Part shown: piece after piece, positions 36,737-46,268 of the stretch | Layout: the number at the start of each line of letters is the position of its first letter | Numbering within the stretch: the first letter of the stretch is position 1 | Assembly: GCF_003226855.1 (NCBI RefSeq) | Contig: NZ_CP029820.1 | Location: 297,501-361,500, forward strand | Source: Blattabacterium sp. (Cryptocercus kyebangensis) | Lineage (GTDB): Bacteria > Bacteroidota > Bacteroidia > Flavobacteriales > Blattabacteriaceae | Reading direction: 5' to 3' | Length of the DNA: 64,000 nt | Notes under the pieces: model-generated | The model's input: the letters and a program-made list of their open reading frames with translations, nothing else | Databases searched by the model: none | What the model was told of the DNA's origin: nothing | Made by a program: the position numbers and the translations under genes

Positions 36737-38269
36737 ATGTCATGTATAAGAGTTCGTTTTGCCCCTAGTCCTACAGGTCCATTACATTTAGGTGGAATAA
36801 GAACGGCTTTATATAACTATCTTTTTGCTAAAAAAAATAGAGGAACATTTATTCTTAGAATAGAAGATACGGATAGAAAAAGATTTGTTCCAAATTCTGA
36901 ATCGTATATTTTGGAAACATTAAAATGGTGCCAGATAGAACCTGATGAAGGAGTTGGTTATGGGGGCCTTTATTTTCCTTATTATCAATCTAAACGTGGA
37001 GATATTTATCGTATTTATCTAAATAAACTGTTAGAAAAAGGGGAGGCTTATTATGCTTTTGATACAGATCAAGAACTTAATAGAAAAAGGAAGGAATATT
37101 ACGATCGGGGATTAACTTTTTCTTATAATTCCAGAGTAAGAATGTTCCTTAACAACTCCTTAAGAATGACAAAAAAACAATTATCTTACAAATTAAATTC
37201 TGGTTCTTCCTATGTCATTAGATTTAAAATTAAACCTGGAGAAAAATTGAAAATACATGATATGATACGTGGAACTATTATGGTAAATACAGATAATTTA
37301 GACGATAAAGTATTATTAAAATCTAATGGAGTTGCTACTTATCATTTAGCTAATACTATAGACGATTATTTAATGAAAATAACTCATGTAATAAGAGGAG
37401 AAGAATGGATCCCCTCCATGTCCTTGCATATATTGTTGTATCGTTCTTTTGGTTGGATCCCTCCAATTTTTGCACATTTACCTTTAATATTAAGAGATGA
37501 TGGAAAAGGAAAAATAAGCAAACGAAATGCAGAAAGTTTAGATTTTCCTATATTTCCTTTGCAATGGAAAGTTCCAGGAAATAAAACCATTATTCAAGGA
37601 TACAGAGAACTAGGTTATTTTCCAGAAGCTTTTGTTAATATGCTAGCTTTTTTAGGATGGAATCCTGGAGGAAAGAAAGAAATTTTTTCTTTACAAGAAT
37701 TAAAAAATTCTTTTTCTTTAGAAAGAATCAATAAATCTGGAGTTTTTTTTAATCTAAAGAAGGCAAATTGGTTCAATAAACAATATTTAAATAAAAAAAA
37801 AGAAGAAATATTTTCATTTCTTTATAGAGAACTACAAAAGCGTTCTCTTTTCTATGAAAAAGATTATTTATGGAAAGTCATCCATCTAACAATAAATAGG
37901 ATCTATTTTATTCATGAAATTTGGGAACATTCTTTTTACTTTTTTGTTTCTCCTAGTTCTTATGATCCCAGTTTTTTTGATAAAATTTGTCATCAAAATA
38001 CTATTGATCAATTAACCCTTTGTAAAGAATCATTATCAGATGTTCATAAATTTACATCCGTAAATTTAAGATTTTTGTTGAAAAAAAGAATATACGATAA
38101 AAATATACGAAAAATAATGCAACTATTTCGTTTATCTTTAGTAGGTTCTTTAAAAGGATCTGATATTTTCATGATTTTGGAAATGCTAGGAAAAGAAGAA
38201 AGTATACGACGTATAGAGAACATGATGAAAAAAATTAAAGAAAAAATTTATAATGATTCTTTTTGTTGA
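36737..38269 (+). CDS. gltX: Glutamyl-tRNA synthetase
   Basis: Class Ib synthetase. The HIGH-like motif is in RFAPSPTGPLHLGGIRTALYNYLFA and the KMSKS-like loop in KGKISKRNA; RIEDTDR binds glutamate/ATP. 510 residues, with the C-terminal anticodon-binding helical domain present. I see tRNA-Gln in this window but no glnS; whether GltX also charges tRNA-Gln with later amidation is an open question. Starts 15 bases after mnmE. Confidence 0.96.
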   Translation: MSCIRVRFAPSPTGPLHLGGIRTALYNYLFAKKNRGTFILRIEDTDRKRFVPNSESYILETLKWCQIEPDEGVGYGGLYFPYYQSKRGDIYRIYLNKLLEKGEAYYAFDTDQELNRKRKEYYDRGLTFSYNSRVRMFLNNSLRMTKKQLSYKLNSGSSYVIRFKIKPGEKLKIHDMIRGTIMVNTDNLDDKVLLKSNGVATYHLANTIDDYLMKITHVIRGEEWIPSMSLHILLYRSFGWIPPIFAHLPLILRDDGKGKISKRNAESLDFPIFPLQWKVPGNKTIIQGYRELGYFPEAFVNMLAFLGWNPGGKKEIFSLQELKNSFSLERINKSGVFFNLKKANWFNKQYLNKKKEEIFSFLYRELQKRSLFYEKDYLWKVIHLTINRIYFIHEIWEHSFYFFVSPSSYDPSFFDKICHQNTIDQLTLCKESLSDVHKFTSVNLRFLLKKRIYDKNIRKIMQLFRLSLVGSLKGSDIFMILEMLGKEESIRRIENMMKKIKEKIYNDSFC

Positions 38270-38310
38270 AAAAAAATATAGATTTACATTTTTGCAAAAA
38301 AAAAATTCAA

Positions 38311-38652
38311 ATGCTAAAAAATTATGAAAATATCATGATAATTACACCCGTTTTGTCTGATGATCAAGCAAAAAAAACGGCAAAGGAATATGAAAATTAT
38401 CTAATACAACAAAATGGGAAAATAGTTTATCAGGAACATTGGGGTTTAAAAAAATTAGCTTATCCAATTCAAAAAAAACAAAGTGGTTGTTATCATTTGT
38501 TTGAATTTTTATTCCATTCTAATTTAGTATCTGATTTAGAATTGAAATTAAGACAAGATGAACGAATTTTACGTTTTATTACTGTAAAATTAAATAAATA
38601 TGGGATAGAATATGCAGAAAGGAGAAGAAATAAATTTTTTAACAAGGACTAA
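38311..38652 (+). CDS. rpsF: 30S ribosomal protein S6
   Basis: S6 pairs with S18 on the 30S platform. The 113-residue product starts MLKNYENIMIITPVLSDDQ and contains the family block WGLKKLAYPIQKKQSGCYHLFEF. I choose ATG 38311; a TTG at 38263 would add 16 residues overlapping gltX and unlike the family. First of the conserved rpsF-rpsR-rplI cluster. Confidence 0.96.
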   Translation: MLKNYENIMIITPVLSDDQAKKTAKEYENYLIQQNGKIVYQEHWGLKKLAYPIQKKQSGCYHLFEFLFHSNLVSDLELKLRQDERILRFITVKLNKYGIEYAERRRNKFFNKD

Positions 38653-38663
38653 AGAATAGAATT

Positions 38664-38972
38664 ATGATTTTAGAGGATATCGATCAAAACAATATAAAAA
38701 AAAAAGGAGGAGATAGCGATTTAAGATACTTATCTCCTCTTAAAATAGAAACAAAATTAGAAAAAAAATATTGTTTTTTTGAAAAAAGTAATATAAAGTA
38801 TATAGATTATAAGGATCCTACATTTTTAATAAAATTTCTGAATGCACAAGGTAAAATTTTACCACGTCGTATCACAGGGACTCTAAAAAAAAATCAAAAA
38901 AAATTAAATTCTGCTATAAAAAGATGCAGACAAATAGGTCTTTTACCTTTTGTTACAGATGATTTAAGATAA
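38664..38972 (+). CDS. rpsR: 30S ribosomal protein S18
   Basis: 102-residue S18 with KYCFFEKSNIKYIDYKDPTFL and KILPRRITGTLKKNQKKLNSAIKRCRQIGLLPF. The N-terminal extension (about 30 residues, with DLRYLSPLKIETK) is as in Bacteroidetes S18. Eleven bases after rpsF and one base before rplI, so the three genes are co-transcribed. Confidence 0.96.
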   Translation: MILEDIDQNNIKKKGGDSDLRYLSPLKIETKLEKKYCFFEKSNIKYIDYKDPTFLIKFLNAQGKILPRRITGTLKKNQKKLNSAIKRCRQIGLLPFVTDDLR

Positions 38973-38973
38973 T

Positions 38974-39423
38974 ATGAAAATTATTCTAAAAAAAGACGTG
39001 GAAAATTTGGGTTTTCAATACGATGAATTAGATGTTAAACCAGGTTATGCTAGAAACTATCTAATTCCTAAGGGTTATGCTATTTTAGCTCTTCCTGGAA
39101 CAGTAAAAAATATTCATGAAATATTGAAACAGCGCTATAAAAAGGAAAGTTTTTTAATCGAAAAATCCAAAGAAATAGAAAAAAAATTAAAAAAATTAAC
39201 TATAAAAATAAAAGCTAAAGTAGGAAAAGTAGGAAAACTATTCGGTTCCATTAACAATCAAGAACTGATGAAAGCTTTAAATAAAACAGGAATATCTATA
39301 GATAAAAAATCTATCAGGATCCCTGGTAATAAAGTTATTAAAACAATTGGGAAACATCAGGTCAATATACGTTTACATCGTAAAAAAGAGTTCACTATAA
39401 ATGTTGAAGTATTGTCTTCCTGA
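38974..39423 (+). CDS. rplI: 50S ribosomal protein L9
   Basis: 149-residue L9 with the N-terminal signature KIILKKDVENLGFQYDELDVKPGYARNYLIPKGYA, the long connecting helix (about 45-75, Lys/Glu-rich) and the C-terminal domain with KLFGSINNQEL. Ends two bases from the convergent mntH stop, leaving no room for a dedicated terminator. Confidence 0.96.
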   Translation: MKIILKKDVENLGFQYDELDVKPGYARNYLIPKGYAILALPGTVKNIHEILKQRYKKESFLIEKSKEIEKKLKKLTIKIKAKVGKVGKLFGSINNQELMKALNKTGISIDKKSIRIPGNKVIKTIGKHQVNIRLHRKKEFTINVEVLSS

Positions 39424-39425
39424 TA

Positions 39426-40760
39426 TTATTGAAAGGTATTGTATAATAAGAATAAATTTAGTAGAACAATGATAATCGTGATGAACCAAGATAATATTTT
39501 TAAAACAGGGCCATTGACAAATAATCCCATTTTATCATAATCTCCTGTAAAATTAACTAAAGGAATAATGGCGAAACTTAATTGTATTGATAAAATTATT
39601 TGACTAATTATTAGTAATTCTGCAGTTCCTTTTTCTCCATAAATAATAGAGGCTATCATAGCCGGTACAATAGCTATTAATCTAGTTATAAGTCTTCTAA
39701 CCCAAGGTTTTAATCGTATATGAAGAAATCCTTCCATCACAATTTGTCCAGATAAAGTTCCAGTAAGTGTAGAATTTTGTCCTGATGCTAGTAAAGCTAG
39801 TGCAAAAAAAACTCCTGAAAGACTAGATCCTAGTATAGGAGATAAAAGTTTATGTGCGTCCATAATATCGGCTACTTCTGTATGTCCATATTTATGAAAA
39901 GTCGCTGCAGATATGATTAATATTGATGCATTGATAAAAAATGCTAAGGATAAAGATAATGTACTATCTATAGTCGCATATTTTATGGCCATTTTCTTAC
40001 CTTCAATAGTTCGTTGGTAGTTCCTGGTTTGTATGATACTTGAATGTAGGTAAAGATTGTGAGGCATTACAGTTGCTCCTAGGATTCCAATAGAAATGTA
40101 GAAAGAATGTGAATTTTTAATTATTTCAGGATTAGGAATAATTCCTTTTAAAATGGGGAAAATTTCTGGTTTAGAACTAATAATTTCAAAACCAAAACAA
40201 ATCAAAATTGTAAAAATTAATACGGCTACCACACTTTCAATGTATCTGAATCCTTTATATTGAAAAAATAAAATGAGCAAAACATCTATAGTCGTAATTA
40301 ATACCCCCCACGTAATTGGAATTCCAAAAAGTAATTTTAAGGCTAATACAGAACCAATGATTTCTGCTAAATCACATGCAGAAATAGCTACTTCGCATAA
40401 TATCCATAATATAAAACTAATAAAGGGAGAATAATGATCCCTACAGGCTTGTGCTAAATCTCGTTCACAAACAATCCCTAATTTTAAAGCTAAATGTTGT
40501 AAAATGATAGCAAAAATATTGGATATAAAAATAACGGACAAAAGCATGTATCCGAATTTAGACCCTCCAGCAATATCTGTAGCCCAATTTCCGGGATCCA
40601 TATACCCTACAGCAATTAATAGTCCTGGTCCAGTAAAAGCAAAAAATTTTCTCCATATTCCTTTTTGTTTAGGAACAGAAACAGTAGAAAAAACCTCAGA
40701 AAGGGAAGGAACCTTATTCTCTTTTCTCCATCCTTTTATTGGATATTTATTTTTTAGCAT
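39426..40760 (-). CDS. mntH: Nramp-family divalent metal transporter (Mn2+/Fe2+)
   Basis: Proton-coupled importer of manganese or ferrous iron in the inner membrane. The metal-binding DPGNW motif is in GYMDPGNWATDIAGGS (TM1) and the TM6 counterpart is MPHNLYLHSSI. About eleven hydrophobic segments; 444 residues; the cytoplasmic N-terminus before TM1 is about 40 residues, a length I recall in Bacteroidetes homologues. The 221-base spacer to the divergent pheA shows no gene and no regulator box that I can name. Confidence 0.93.
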   Translation of the reverse strand: MLKNKYPIKGWRKENKVPSLSEVFSTVSVPKQKGIWRKFFAFTGPGLLIAVGYMDPGNWATDIAGGSKFGYMLLSVIFISNIFAIILQHLALKLGIVCERDLAQACRDHYSPFISFILWILCEVAISACDLAEIIGSVLALKLLFGIPITWGVLITTIDVLLILFFQYKGFRYIESVVAVLIFTILICFGFEIISSKPEIFPILKGIIPNPEIIKNSHSFYISIGILGATVMPHNLYLHSSIIQTRNYQRTIEGKKMAIKYATIDSTLSLSLAFFINASILIISAATFHKYGHTEVADIMDAHKLLSPILGSSLSGVFFALALLASGQNSTLTGTLSGQIVMEGFLHIRLKPWVRRLITRLIAIVPAMIASIIYGEKGTAELLIISQIILSIQLSFAIIPLVNFTGDYDKMGLFVNGPVLKILSWFITIIIVLLNLFLLYNTFQ

Positions 40761-40991
40761 AAAAACATAATTAGTAGAGTATGAAAATATAAAGTTAACC
40801 GTTTTACTATTTTTATGTTTTTTTTACGATTATCTCCTTAGGATAAAATTTTTAAAAAGAATTGTATAAAATAAAATTATTTTTTACCTTTAATTTTTAT
40901 TTTGATTCCGCGAATAAAGAAAAAGAATAGGACTCCTTTCCTTATTCCTTATCGGTTATGTGGTTTATGAGGTTTATTAAATATTTCTTAC

Positions 40992-41825
40992 ATGAAAAAA
41001 ATAGCTATACAAGGGATAAAGGGGTGTTTTCATCATGCTGCAGTTTCTAGATATTTTGAAGGATGTCATTACAAATTGATGGAATGTTCTTCCTTTAGAG
41101 ATCTTGCCTTTTCTGTCGCTAAATCCAATGTAGATATTGGTGTAATGGCTATAGAAAATACTATAGCTGGGACTATATTGACTAATTATAGTCTTTTATA
41201 TGAATATAAATTAAGAATAGTTGGAGAAATATATATGCCTATAAGACATCATTTGATGGCTTTTCCTGGACAAAATATGAAAGATATAAAAGAAATTTAT
41301 TCTCATCCAATGGCCATTTTGCAATGTGAGTTATTTATAGATTCACATCCTGATGTAAAGATATCCAAGTATTCTGATACCGCTGCTGCCGCTAAATACA
41401 TTTCTATATGTAAGAAAAAAGGGTTAGCTGCGATTGCATCAGAATATGCTTCTAAGGAATATGGATTAGAAATAATTTCTAGAAATATACAAACCATTAG
41501 AAGAAATTTTACCAGGTTTTTTATTATTAAAAATTTTTCCAATAAAGAAGATAATTTTAATAAAGCTTCACTAAGATTCAAAATTTTCCATACTACTGGT
41601 AGCTTATCTCAAATATTGAGTCTTATCTCGAATCTTGGAATAAATATGACTAAAATACAATCTATTCCTATAATACAAAAACCTTGGGAATATTCCTTTT
41701 ATGTGGATATTATATTTAACAATATAAGAGATTATGAGAGAATGAAAAAACGTATACAAAGGATTCCATGTCTTCATAAACTTTCTATTATGGGGGAATA
41801 TAAAAATGGCAGAATTAGTTCTTAA
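40992..41825 (+). CDS. pheA: Prephenate dehydratase
   Basis: Converts prephenate to phenylpyruvate. The catalytic domain (1-175) starts KIAIQGIKGCFHHAAVSRYF and holds IENTIAGTI and the TRF motif in RNFTRFFII; an ACT regulatory domain follows (about 190-277) with GSLSQILSLISNLGINMTKIQSIPI, where IQS replaces the usual ESR phenylalanine-binding triplet, so feedback inhibition may be altered (inference). There is no chorismate mutase domain; that activity is in the last gene of this operon. The stop overlaps the next ATG (TAATG). Confidence 0.94.
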   Translation: MKKIAIQGIKGCFHHAAVSRYFEGCHYKLMECSSFRDLAFSVAKSNVDIGVMAIENTIAGTILTNYSLLYEYKLRIVGEIYMPIRHHLMAFPGQNMKDIKEIYSHPMAILQCELFIDSHPDVKISKYSDTAAAAKYISICKKKGLAAIASEYASKEYGLEIISRNIQTIRRNFTRFFIIKNFSNKEDNFNKASLRFKIFHTTGSLSQILSLISNLGINMTKIQSIPIIQKPWEYSFYVDIIFNNIRDYERMKKRIQRIPCLHKLSIMGEYKNGRISS

Positions 41826-42979
41826 TGATTGTTGTAGCAAAAAGAATACATAAAATATCGGAATATTTTTTTTCCGAAAAAATGAAAGAGATTCAGACTC
41901 TTGAAAATAAGGGGATAGATATCATTAATTTAGGAATTGGAAATCCGGATATTCTTCCTCCAAATGGAGTTATTCATAAAATGAAAGAAGCATCAGAAAT
42001 AAAAAAGGCTAACACTTATCAAAGTTATATAGGTATAGAAAGGTTACGTAATGCTATTTCTGATTGGTATGGAAATACATATAAAGTGGATGTGGATCCT
42101 CAAAAAGAAGTGTTGCCTTTGATGGGGTCCAAGGAGGGAATTATGGATATAAGCCTTTCTTATTTGGACAAAGGAAATCAAGTTTTAATTCCAAATCCTG
42201 GGTATCCTATTTATTCTTCCATATCCAAACTTTTAGAATCGGAAGTTATTTATTATGATCTTTATGATAGGGAGGATTGGTGCCCTAATATAAAACTATT
42301 GGAAAAGAAAAATCTATCTAAGGTGAAGATTATGTGGATCAATTATCCTCATATGCCAACAGGTGCAACTATCACTTTTGAAAAGTTGGAAGAAATAGTC
42401 TTTTTTGCGAAAAAAAATCGTATTTTACTAGTGCACGATAACCCTTATAGTTTCATATTAAACAACAACCCCCCTTTGAGTGTATTTAATATTAAAGGAT
42501 CTAAAGATATTGCTTTAGAATTAAATTCTTTAAGTAAAAGTTATAATATGGCTGGATGGAGGATTGGAATGATAATAGGAAAAAAAGAATATATTAAAAA
42601 TATTTTAAAAGTAAAAAGTCTAATCAATTCTGGAATGTATTATCCAATACAAATTGGGGCTATAGAAGCAATGAATCAAGATTCAGAATGGTTTAAAAGA
42701 CTCAATATAGAATATTTAAAACGTAAAAAAATTATATTGGAGATATGTGATCGTCTATATTTAAAATATAGAAGAAAAAGTTCCGGAATATTTGTTTGGG
42801 CTAAAATTCTAGATTTAGATCAAAATGATCGTGAATGGTCCGATAAAATTCTCAAAAATTATCACATATTTATTACACCTGGAAGCATTTTTGGAAATAA
42901 TGGAAAAGGGTATGTAAGATTTTCTATGTGTTGTCCTGTAAAAACTTTGGAAAAAGCAAAAAATAGAATTTTTTCATGA
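41825..42979 (+). CDS. Class I/II PLP aminotransferase, probably for aromatic amino acids
   Basis: Fold-type I aminotransferase, 384 residues. NLGIGNPDILPP, the PLP lysine in SLSKSYNMAGWRIG near residue 239 and VHDNPYSF with the PLP-contacting Asp are present. The sequence resembles DapC/LL-diaminopimelate-type and aspartate-type aminotransferases. Its location between prephenate dehydratase and prephenate dehydrogenase, coupled at both ends by overlapping start/stop codons, points to transamination of phenylpyruvate and hydroxyphenylpyruvate (inference). A role in lysine synthesis as LL-DAP aminotransferase is the main alternative. Confidence 0.85.
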   Translation: MIVVAKRIHKISEYFFSEKMKEIQTLENKGIDIINLGIGNPDILPPNGVIHKMKEASEIKKANTYQSYIGIERLRNAISDWYGNTYKVDVDPQKEVLPLMGSKEGIMDISLSYLDKGNQVLIPNPGYPIYSSISKLLESEVIYYDLYDREDWCPNIKLLEKKNLSKVKIMWINYPHMPTGATITFEKLEEIVFFAKKNRILLVHDNPYSFILNNNPPLSVFNIKGSKDIALELNSLSKSYNMAGWRIGMIIGKKEYIKNILKVKSLINSGMYYPIQIGAIEAMNQDSEWFKRLNIEYLKRKKIILEICDRLYLKYRRKSSGIFVWAKILDLDQNDREWSDKILKNYHIFITPGSIFGNNGKGYVRFSMCCPVKTLEKAKNRIFS

Positions 42980-43809
42980 ATATTGGAATTATAGGATTAG
43001 GTTTAATCGGGGGATCTATTAGTTTAGGATTAAGAAAATCCAATTTTGGAGATAAATTTATAGGAATAGATTCTAATAAAGAAAATGCTATTCATGCTGT
43101 AAGACTTGGAATTGTAGATGAAATAATTCCTTTTCAGGATCTTATTCTACAATCTTCCGTTATTATTTTATCCATTCCTGTAGATGGAATAGAAAAAATA
43201 CTTCCAATCATTCTTAACAAAATCAGTAGTGATACAGTTATTTTAGATACTGGATCTACTAAGTATGAAATTTGTAATAGTGTCTATTCTCATCCAAAAA
43301 GAAGTCGTTTTGTGGCTACACACCCTATTGCAGGAGTAGAAAATTCTGGACCTACTTATGCTCATTCAGATCTTTTCCATAAAAAAAATTGTATTCTTTG
43401 TGATTCTGAACTTAGTGATCCAGATGCGATATTCATGGCAGAAAAAATTTACTCTATAATGGATATGCGTATGATTTATATCACATCTAAAGAACATGAT
43501 TTTTATATTTCTTACGTATCTCATTTACCTCATGTGGTTTCTTTTTCTTTAGCTAGCACCGTTTTAGAAAAATTTAAAAATGAAAAAGAAATTTTTAATA
43601 ATATGATGGGTAGCGGATTGGATTCTACTACACGTTTAGCAAAAAGCAAACCTGAAACGTGGTTACCTATTTTTATTTCTAATAGAAATAATCTGATTCA
43701 AGCTATGGATGTTTATATAGATCACTTAAAGATATTTCGTAAATATTTAAGAAAAAAAGAGTTTCATCAAATTGATCGGTATATAAAAAAAGCAAATGAT
43801 ATAAAATAA
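42976..43809 (+). CDS. tyrA: Prephenate dehydrogenase
   Basis: NAD(P)-dependent oxidative decarboxylation of prephenate to 4-hydroxyphenylpyruvate for tyrosine. The dinucleotide-binding motif is NIGIIGLGLIGGSISLGLR; DTGSTKYEIC, ATHPIAGVENSGP (catalytic His) and the all-alpha dimerisation region with GSGLDSTTRLAKSKPETW follow. 277 residues, no ACT or chorismate mutase domain. ATGA overlap with the upstream aminotransferase. Confidence 0.95.
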   Translation: MNIGIIGLGLIGGSISLGLRKSNFGDKFIGIDSNKENAIHAVRLGIVDEIIPFQDLILQSSVIILSIPVDGIEKILPIILNKISSDTVILDTGSTKYEICNSVYSHPKRSRFVATHPIAGVENSGPTYAHSDLFHKKNCILCDSELSDPDAIFMAEKIYSIMDMRMIYITSKEHDFYISYVSHLPHVVSFSLASTVLEKFKNEKEIFNNMMGSGLDSTTRLAKSKPETWLPIFISNRNNLIQAMDVYIDHLKIFRKYLRKKEFHQIDRYIKKANDIK

Positions 43810-43843
43810 AAAAAAATATGTATAATGTATAAATTGTATTGTG

Positions 43844-44920
43844 ATGGAAAAAAATATTCTAAATAATAGTATAGACAGATCTTGGATTGAAAAATTTGAC
43901 AAACCCCTAGTCATATCTGGTCCTTGTAGTGCAGAGAGCGAACAACAAATAAAAGAAACAGCTATAAGGTTGGACCAATCCTATGTAAAAGTATTTAGAG
44001 CCGGTATATGGAAACCTAGAACTAAACCGAATAACTTTGAAGGAATTGGGAAAGATGGACTTCAATGGCTAAAAAATGTAAAAAAAAATACAGGATTAAT
44101 GGTAGCTACGGAAGTAGCCAATGCAGAACATGTAAAATTGGCGTTATCTTTTGATATAGATATTCTTTGGATAGGAGCAAGAAGTACAGCAAGTCCATTT
44201 ACTGTTCAAGAAATTGCGGATTCTTTAAAAGGAAAAGAGGATAAAATTGTCTTAGTAAAAAATCCTATACATCCTGATCTAGAATTATGGATAGGAGCTT
44301 TAGAACGTTTATTTGTAAAAGGAGTGAAAAAATTAGGGGTTATCCATCGTGGTTTTTATACCTATAAAACATCGAAATATCGTAATCAACCTAACTGGAA
44401 TATATTATTGAATTTTAGGAGTATTCTTCCTAGAATTCCTGTTATTTGTGATCCTTCACATATTTGTGGAAATAAAAAAGGAATTTTGGAAATTTCCAAA
44501 ATAGCTTTTCATTTTTTTAGATGTGACGGATTGATGATAGAAAGTCATTGTGATCCTGATCATGCTTGGAGTGATGCTAAACAACAAATCACTCCTGAAA
44601 AACTTTTGGAAATGTTAAAAAATTTGATATATTCTAATAATTATGATGAAAAATATCAAAATCAGTTAGATTCTTTAAGAATCCTAATTGATGAAATAGA
44701 TGAAAATATTATTACTCTTTTAGCAGAAAGAATGAAAATTTCCAAAAAATTAGGAATTCTTAAAAAAGAATATAATATAGCTTTATTACAGAAAAATAGA
44801 TGGGAGGATATTTTGAATAAAGCTATAAAATTAGGAAAAGGGTTAGGTGTTTCGGAAGAGCTTATTGAAGAAATTTTCAAACTATTGCATAAAGAATCCA
44901 TTAAAATTCAAAAATTTTAA
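43844..44920 (+). CDS. aroG: Bifunctional DAHP synthase / chorismate mutase
   Basis: Fusion of the first shikimate step with chorismate mutase. Residues 1-265 are a KDOPS-like type I-beta DAHP synthase: ISGPCSAESEQQI, KVFRAGIWKPRTKPNNFEG, IGARSTASPF, VICDPSHICG, and ESHCDPDHAWSDAKQQ. Residues about 270-358 are an AroQ chorismate mutase (LDSLRILIDEIDENIITLLAERMKIS...K...R). I start at ATG 43844; the preceding GTG would add one residue. In related enzymes the mutase half acts as an allosteric sensor for the synthase (family knowledge). It closes the pheA-aminotransferase-tyrA operon after a 34-base gap. Confidence 0.94.
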   Translation: MEKNILNNSIDRSWIEKFDKPLVISGPCSAESEQQIKETAIRLDQSYVKVFRAGIWKPRTKPNNFEGIGKDGLQWLKNVKKNTGLMVATEVANAEHVKLALSFDIDILWIGARSTASPFTVQEIADSLKGKEDKIVLVKNPIHPDLELWIGALERLFVKGVKKLGVIHRGFYTYKTSKYRNQPNWNILLNFRSILPRIPVICDPSHICGNKKGILEISKIAFHFFRCDGLMIESHCDPDHAWSDAKQQITPEKLLEMLKNLIYSNNYDEKYQNQLDSLRILIDEIDENIITLLAERMKISKKLGILKKEYNIALLQKNRWEDILNKAIKLGKGLGVSEELIEEIFKLLHKESIKIQKF

Positions 44921-44972
44921 AATAAAAAATAGAATTTAGGAGAAGAACAAGCTAAGTCATCAAAGAAAAAAA

Positions 44973-46229
44973 ATGCCTTATTTATTCACTAGCGAATCTG
45001 TTTCAGAAGGACATCCTGATAAAATATCGGACCAAATATCGGATGCTATATTAGATCATTTTTTGGCCTATGATTCAGAAGCAAAAGTAGCTATAGAAAC
45101 TTTAGTTACTACGGGGCAAATTGTATTAGCAGGAGAAGTAAATTCTAAAACTTGGGTGAATGTTCAAAAAGTAGCTCGTGATATTCTTAGGAAGATTGGA
45201 TATACTAAAAATGAATATAGATTCAATGCAGATTCTTGTGGTGTTATTTCTTCTATTCAAGAACAATCTAGAGATCTATTCCAGGGTATACAAAATAAGA
45301 AAAAAGAAAATCAAGGAGCTGGAGACCAAGGGATTGTATTTGGGTATGCTATTAAGGAAACAGAAAATTATATGCCTTTATCATTAGAAATGTCTCATCA
45401 TCTATTAAGGGAACTTTCATCCATACGAAATGAAGGAGAAAAGATGCCTTATTTACGTCCAGACGCAAAATCGCAAGTTACTATGGAATATTCTGATAAA
45501 AATATCCCTATCCATATTCACACCATTGTAATTTCAACTCAACATGATGAATTTGACACAAAAGAAAAAATGCATAAACGGATAGTTCAAGATATTAAAA
45601 ATATTTTGATACCAAGGGTAAAGAATAATATCCTATCGAAGGATATAAAAAAATTATTTACCGATAGAACGAAGTATTACATAAATTCTACAGGTAAATT
45701 TGTTACTGGAGGACCTCACGGAGATACTGGAATTACCGGAAGAAAAATTATAGTGGATACTTATGGAGGAAGAGGTTCTCATGGAGGAGGGGCTTTTTCT
45801 GGAAAAGACCCTTCTAAAGTGGATAGATCGGCGGCTTATGCTGCTAGGCATATTGCAAAAAATCTTGTTGCAGCAGGAGTCGCCGATGAATTATCGATAC
45901 AAATATCTTATGCCGTTGGTGTTGCAGAACCGATAGGAATTTTTGTGAATACTTATGGGTCCTCTAGAAGAGAACTTATGGATGAAGATATTGTACTAAA
46001 AATTAAGAAAATTTTTGATTTTCGTCCTTACTCTATAACAAAAAGATTAAAATTGTGTAACCCAATATATGAGGAAACGGCTGTTTATGGACATATGGGA
46101 AAAATTCCAAAAAAAGTATGGAAATATTTTTCGGATATAGAAGGAAATAAAAAAAAACAAGAAGTAGAACTTTTCACATGGGAAAAATTGGACTATTTGC
46201 CTTTAATAAAAGAAGTTTTTGAGATTTAA
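44973..46229 (+). CDS. metK: S-adenosylmethionine synthetase
   Basis: Makes SAM from methionine and ATP. GHPDKISDQISDAILD, GAGDQGIVFGYA and GGPHGDTGITGRKIIVDTYGG (P-loop) are intact, as is GGGAFSGKDPSKVDRSAAYAARH. 418 residues, a normal length. The short 52-base leader has an AGGAG (near 44939) too far upstream to act as the ribosome site, and is too short for the SAM riboswitches I know. Confidence 0.97.
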   Translation: MPYLFTSESVSEGHPDKISDQISDAILDHFLAYDSEAKVAIETLVTTGQIVLAGEVNSKTWVNVQKVARDILRKIGYTKNEYRFNADSCGVISSIQEQSRDLFQGIQNKKKENQGAGDQGIVFGYAIKETENYMPLSLEMSHHLLRELSSIRNEGEKMPYLRPDAKSQVTMEYSDKNIPIHIHTIVISTQHDEFDTKEKMHKRIVQDIKNILIPRVKNNILSKDIKKLFTDRTKYYINSTGKFVTGGPHGDTGITGRKIIVDTYGGRGSHGGGAFSGKDPSKVDRSAAYAARHIAKNLVAAGVADELSIQISYAVGVAEPIGIFVNTYGSSRRELMDEDIVLKIKKIFDFRPYSITKRLKLCNPIYEETAVYGHMGKIPKKVWKYFSDIEGNKKKQEVELFTWEKLDYLPLIKEVFEI

Positions 46230-46268
46230 TTCAAGAAAAAATAGGTATTTTTGGTTTAATTTTTAACT

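Noticed and set aside
38263-38310. TTG start extending S6 upstream
   Set aside because: Overlaps gltX and is not in the S6 family; ATG 38311 fits.
40771-40991. Attenuator or MntR-type box between mntH and pheA
   Set aside because: The inverted repeats are short and interrupted, with no leader peptide rich in Phe or Tyr that I could find.
44921-44972. SAM riboswitch upstream of metK
   Set aside because: Spacer too short at 52 bases and no conserved aptamer pattern.
46246-46253. TATTTTTG promoter -7 element before fabI
   Set aside because: Nearest TTTG is 24 bases upstream, too far for the consensus; likely chance in AT-rich DNA.
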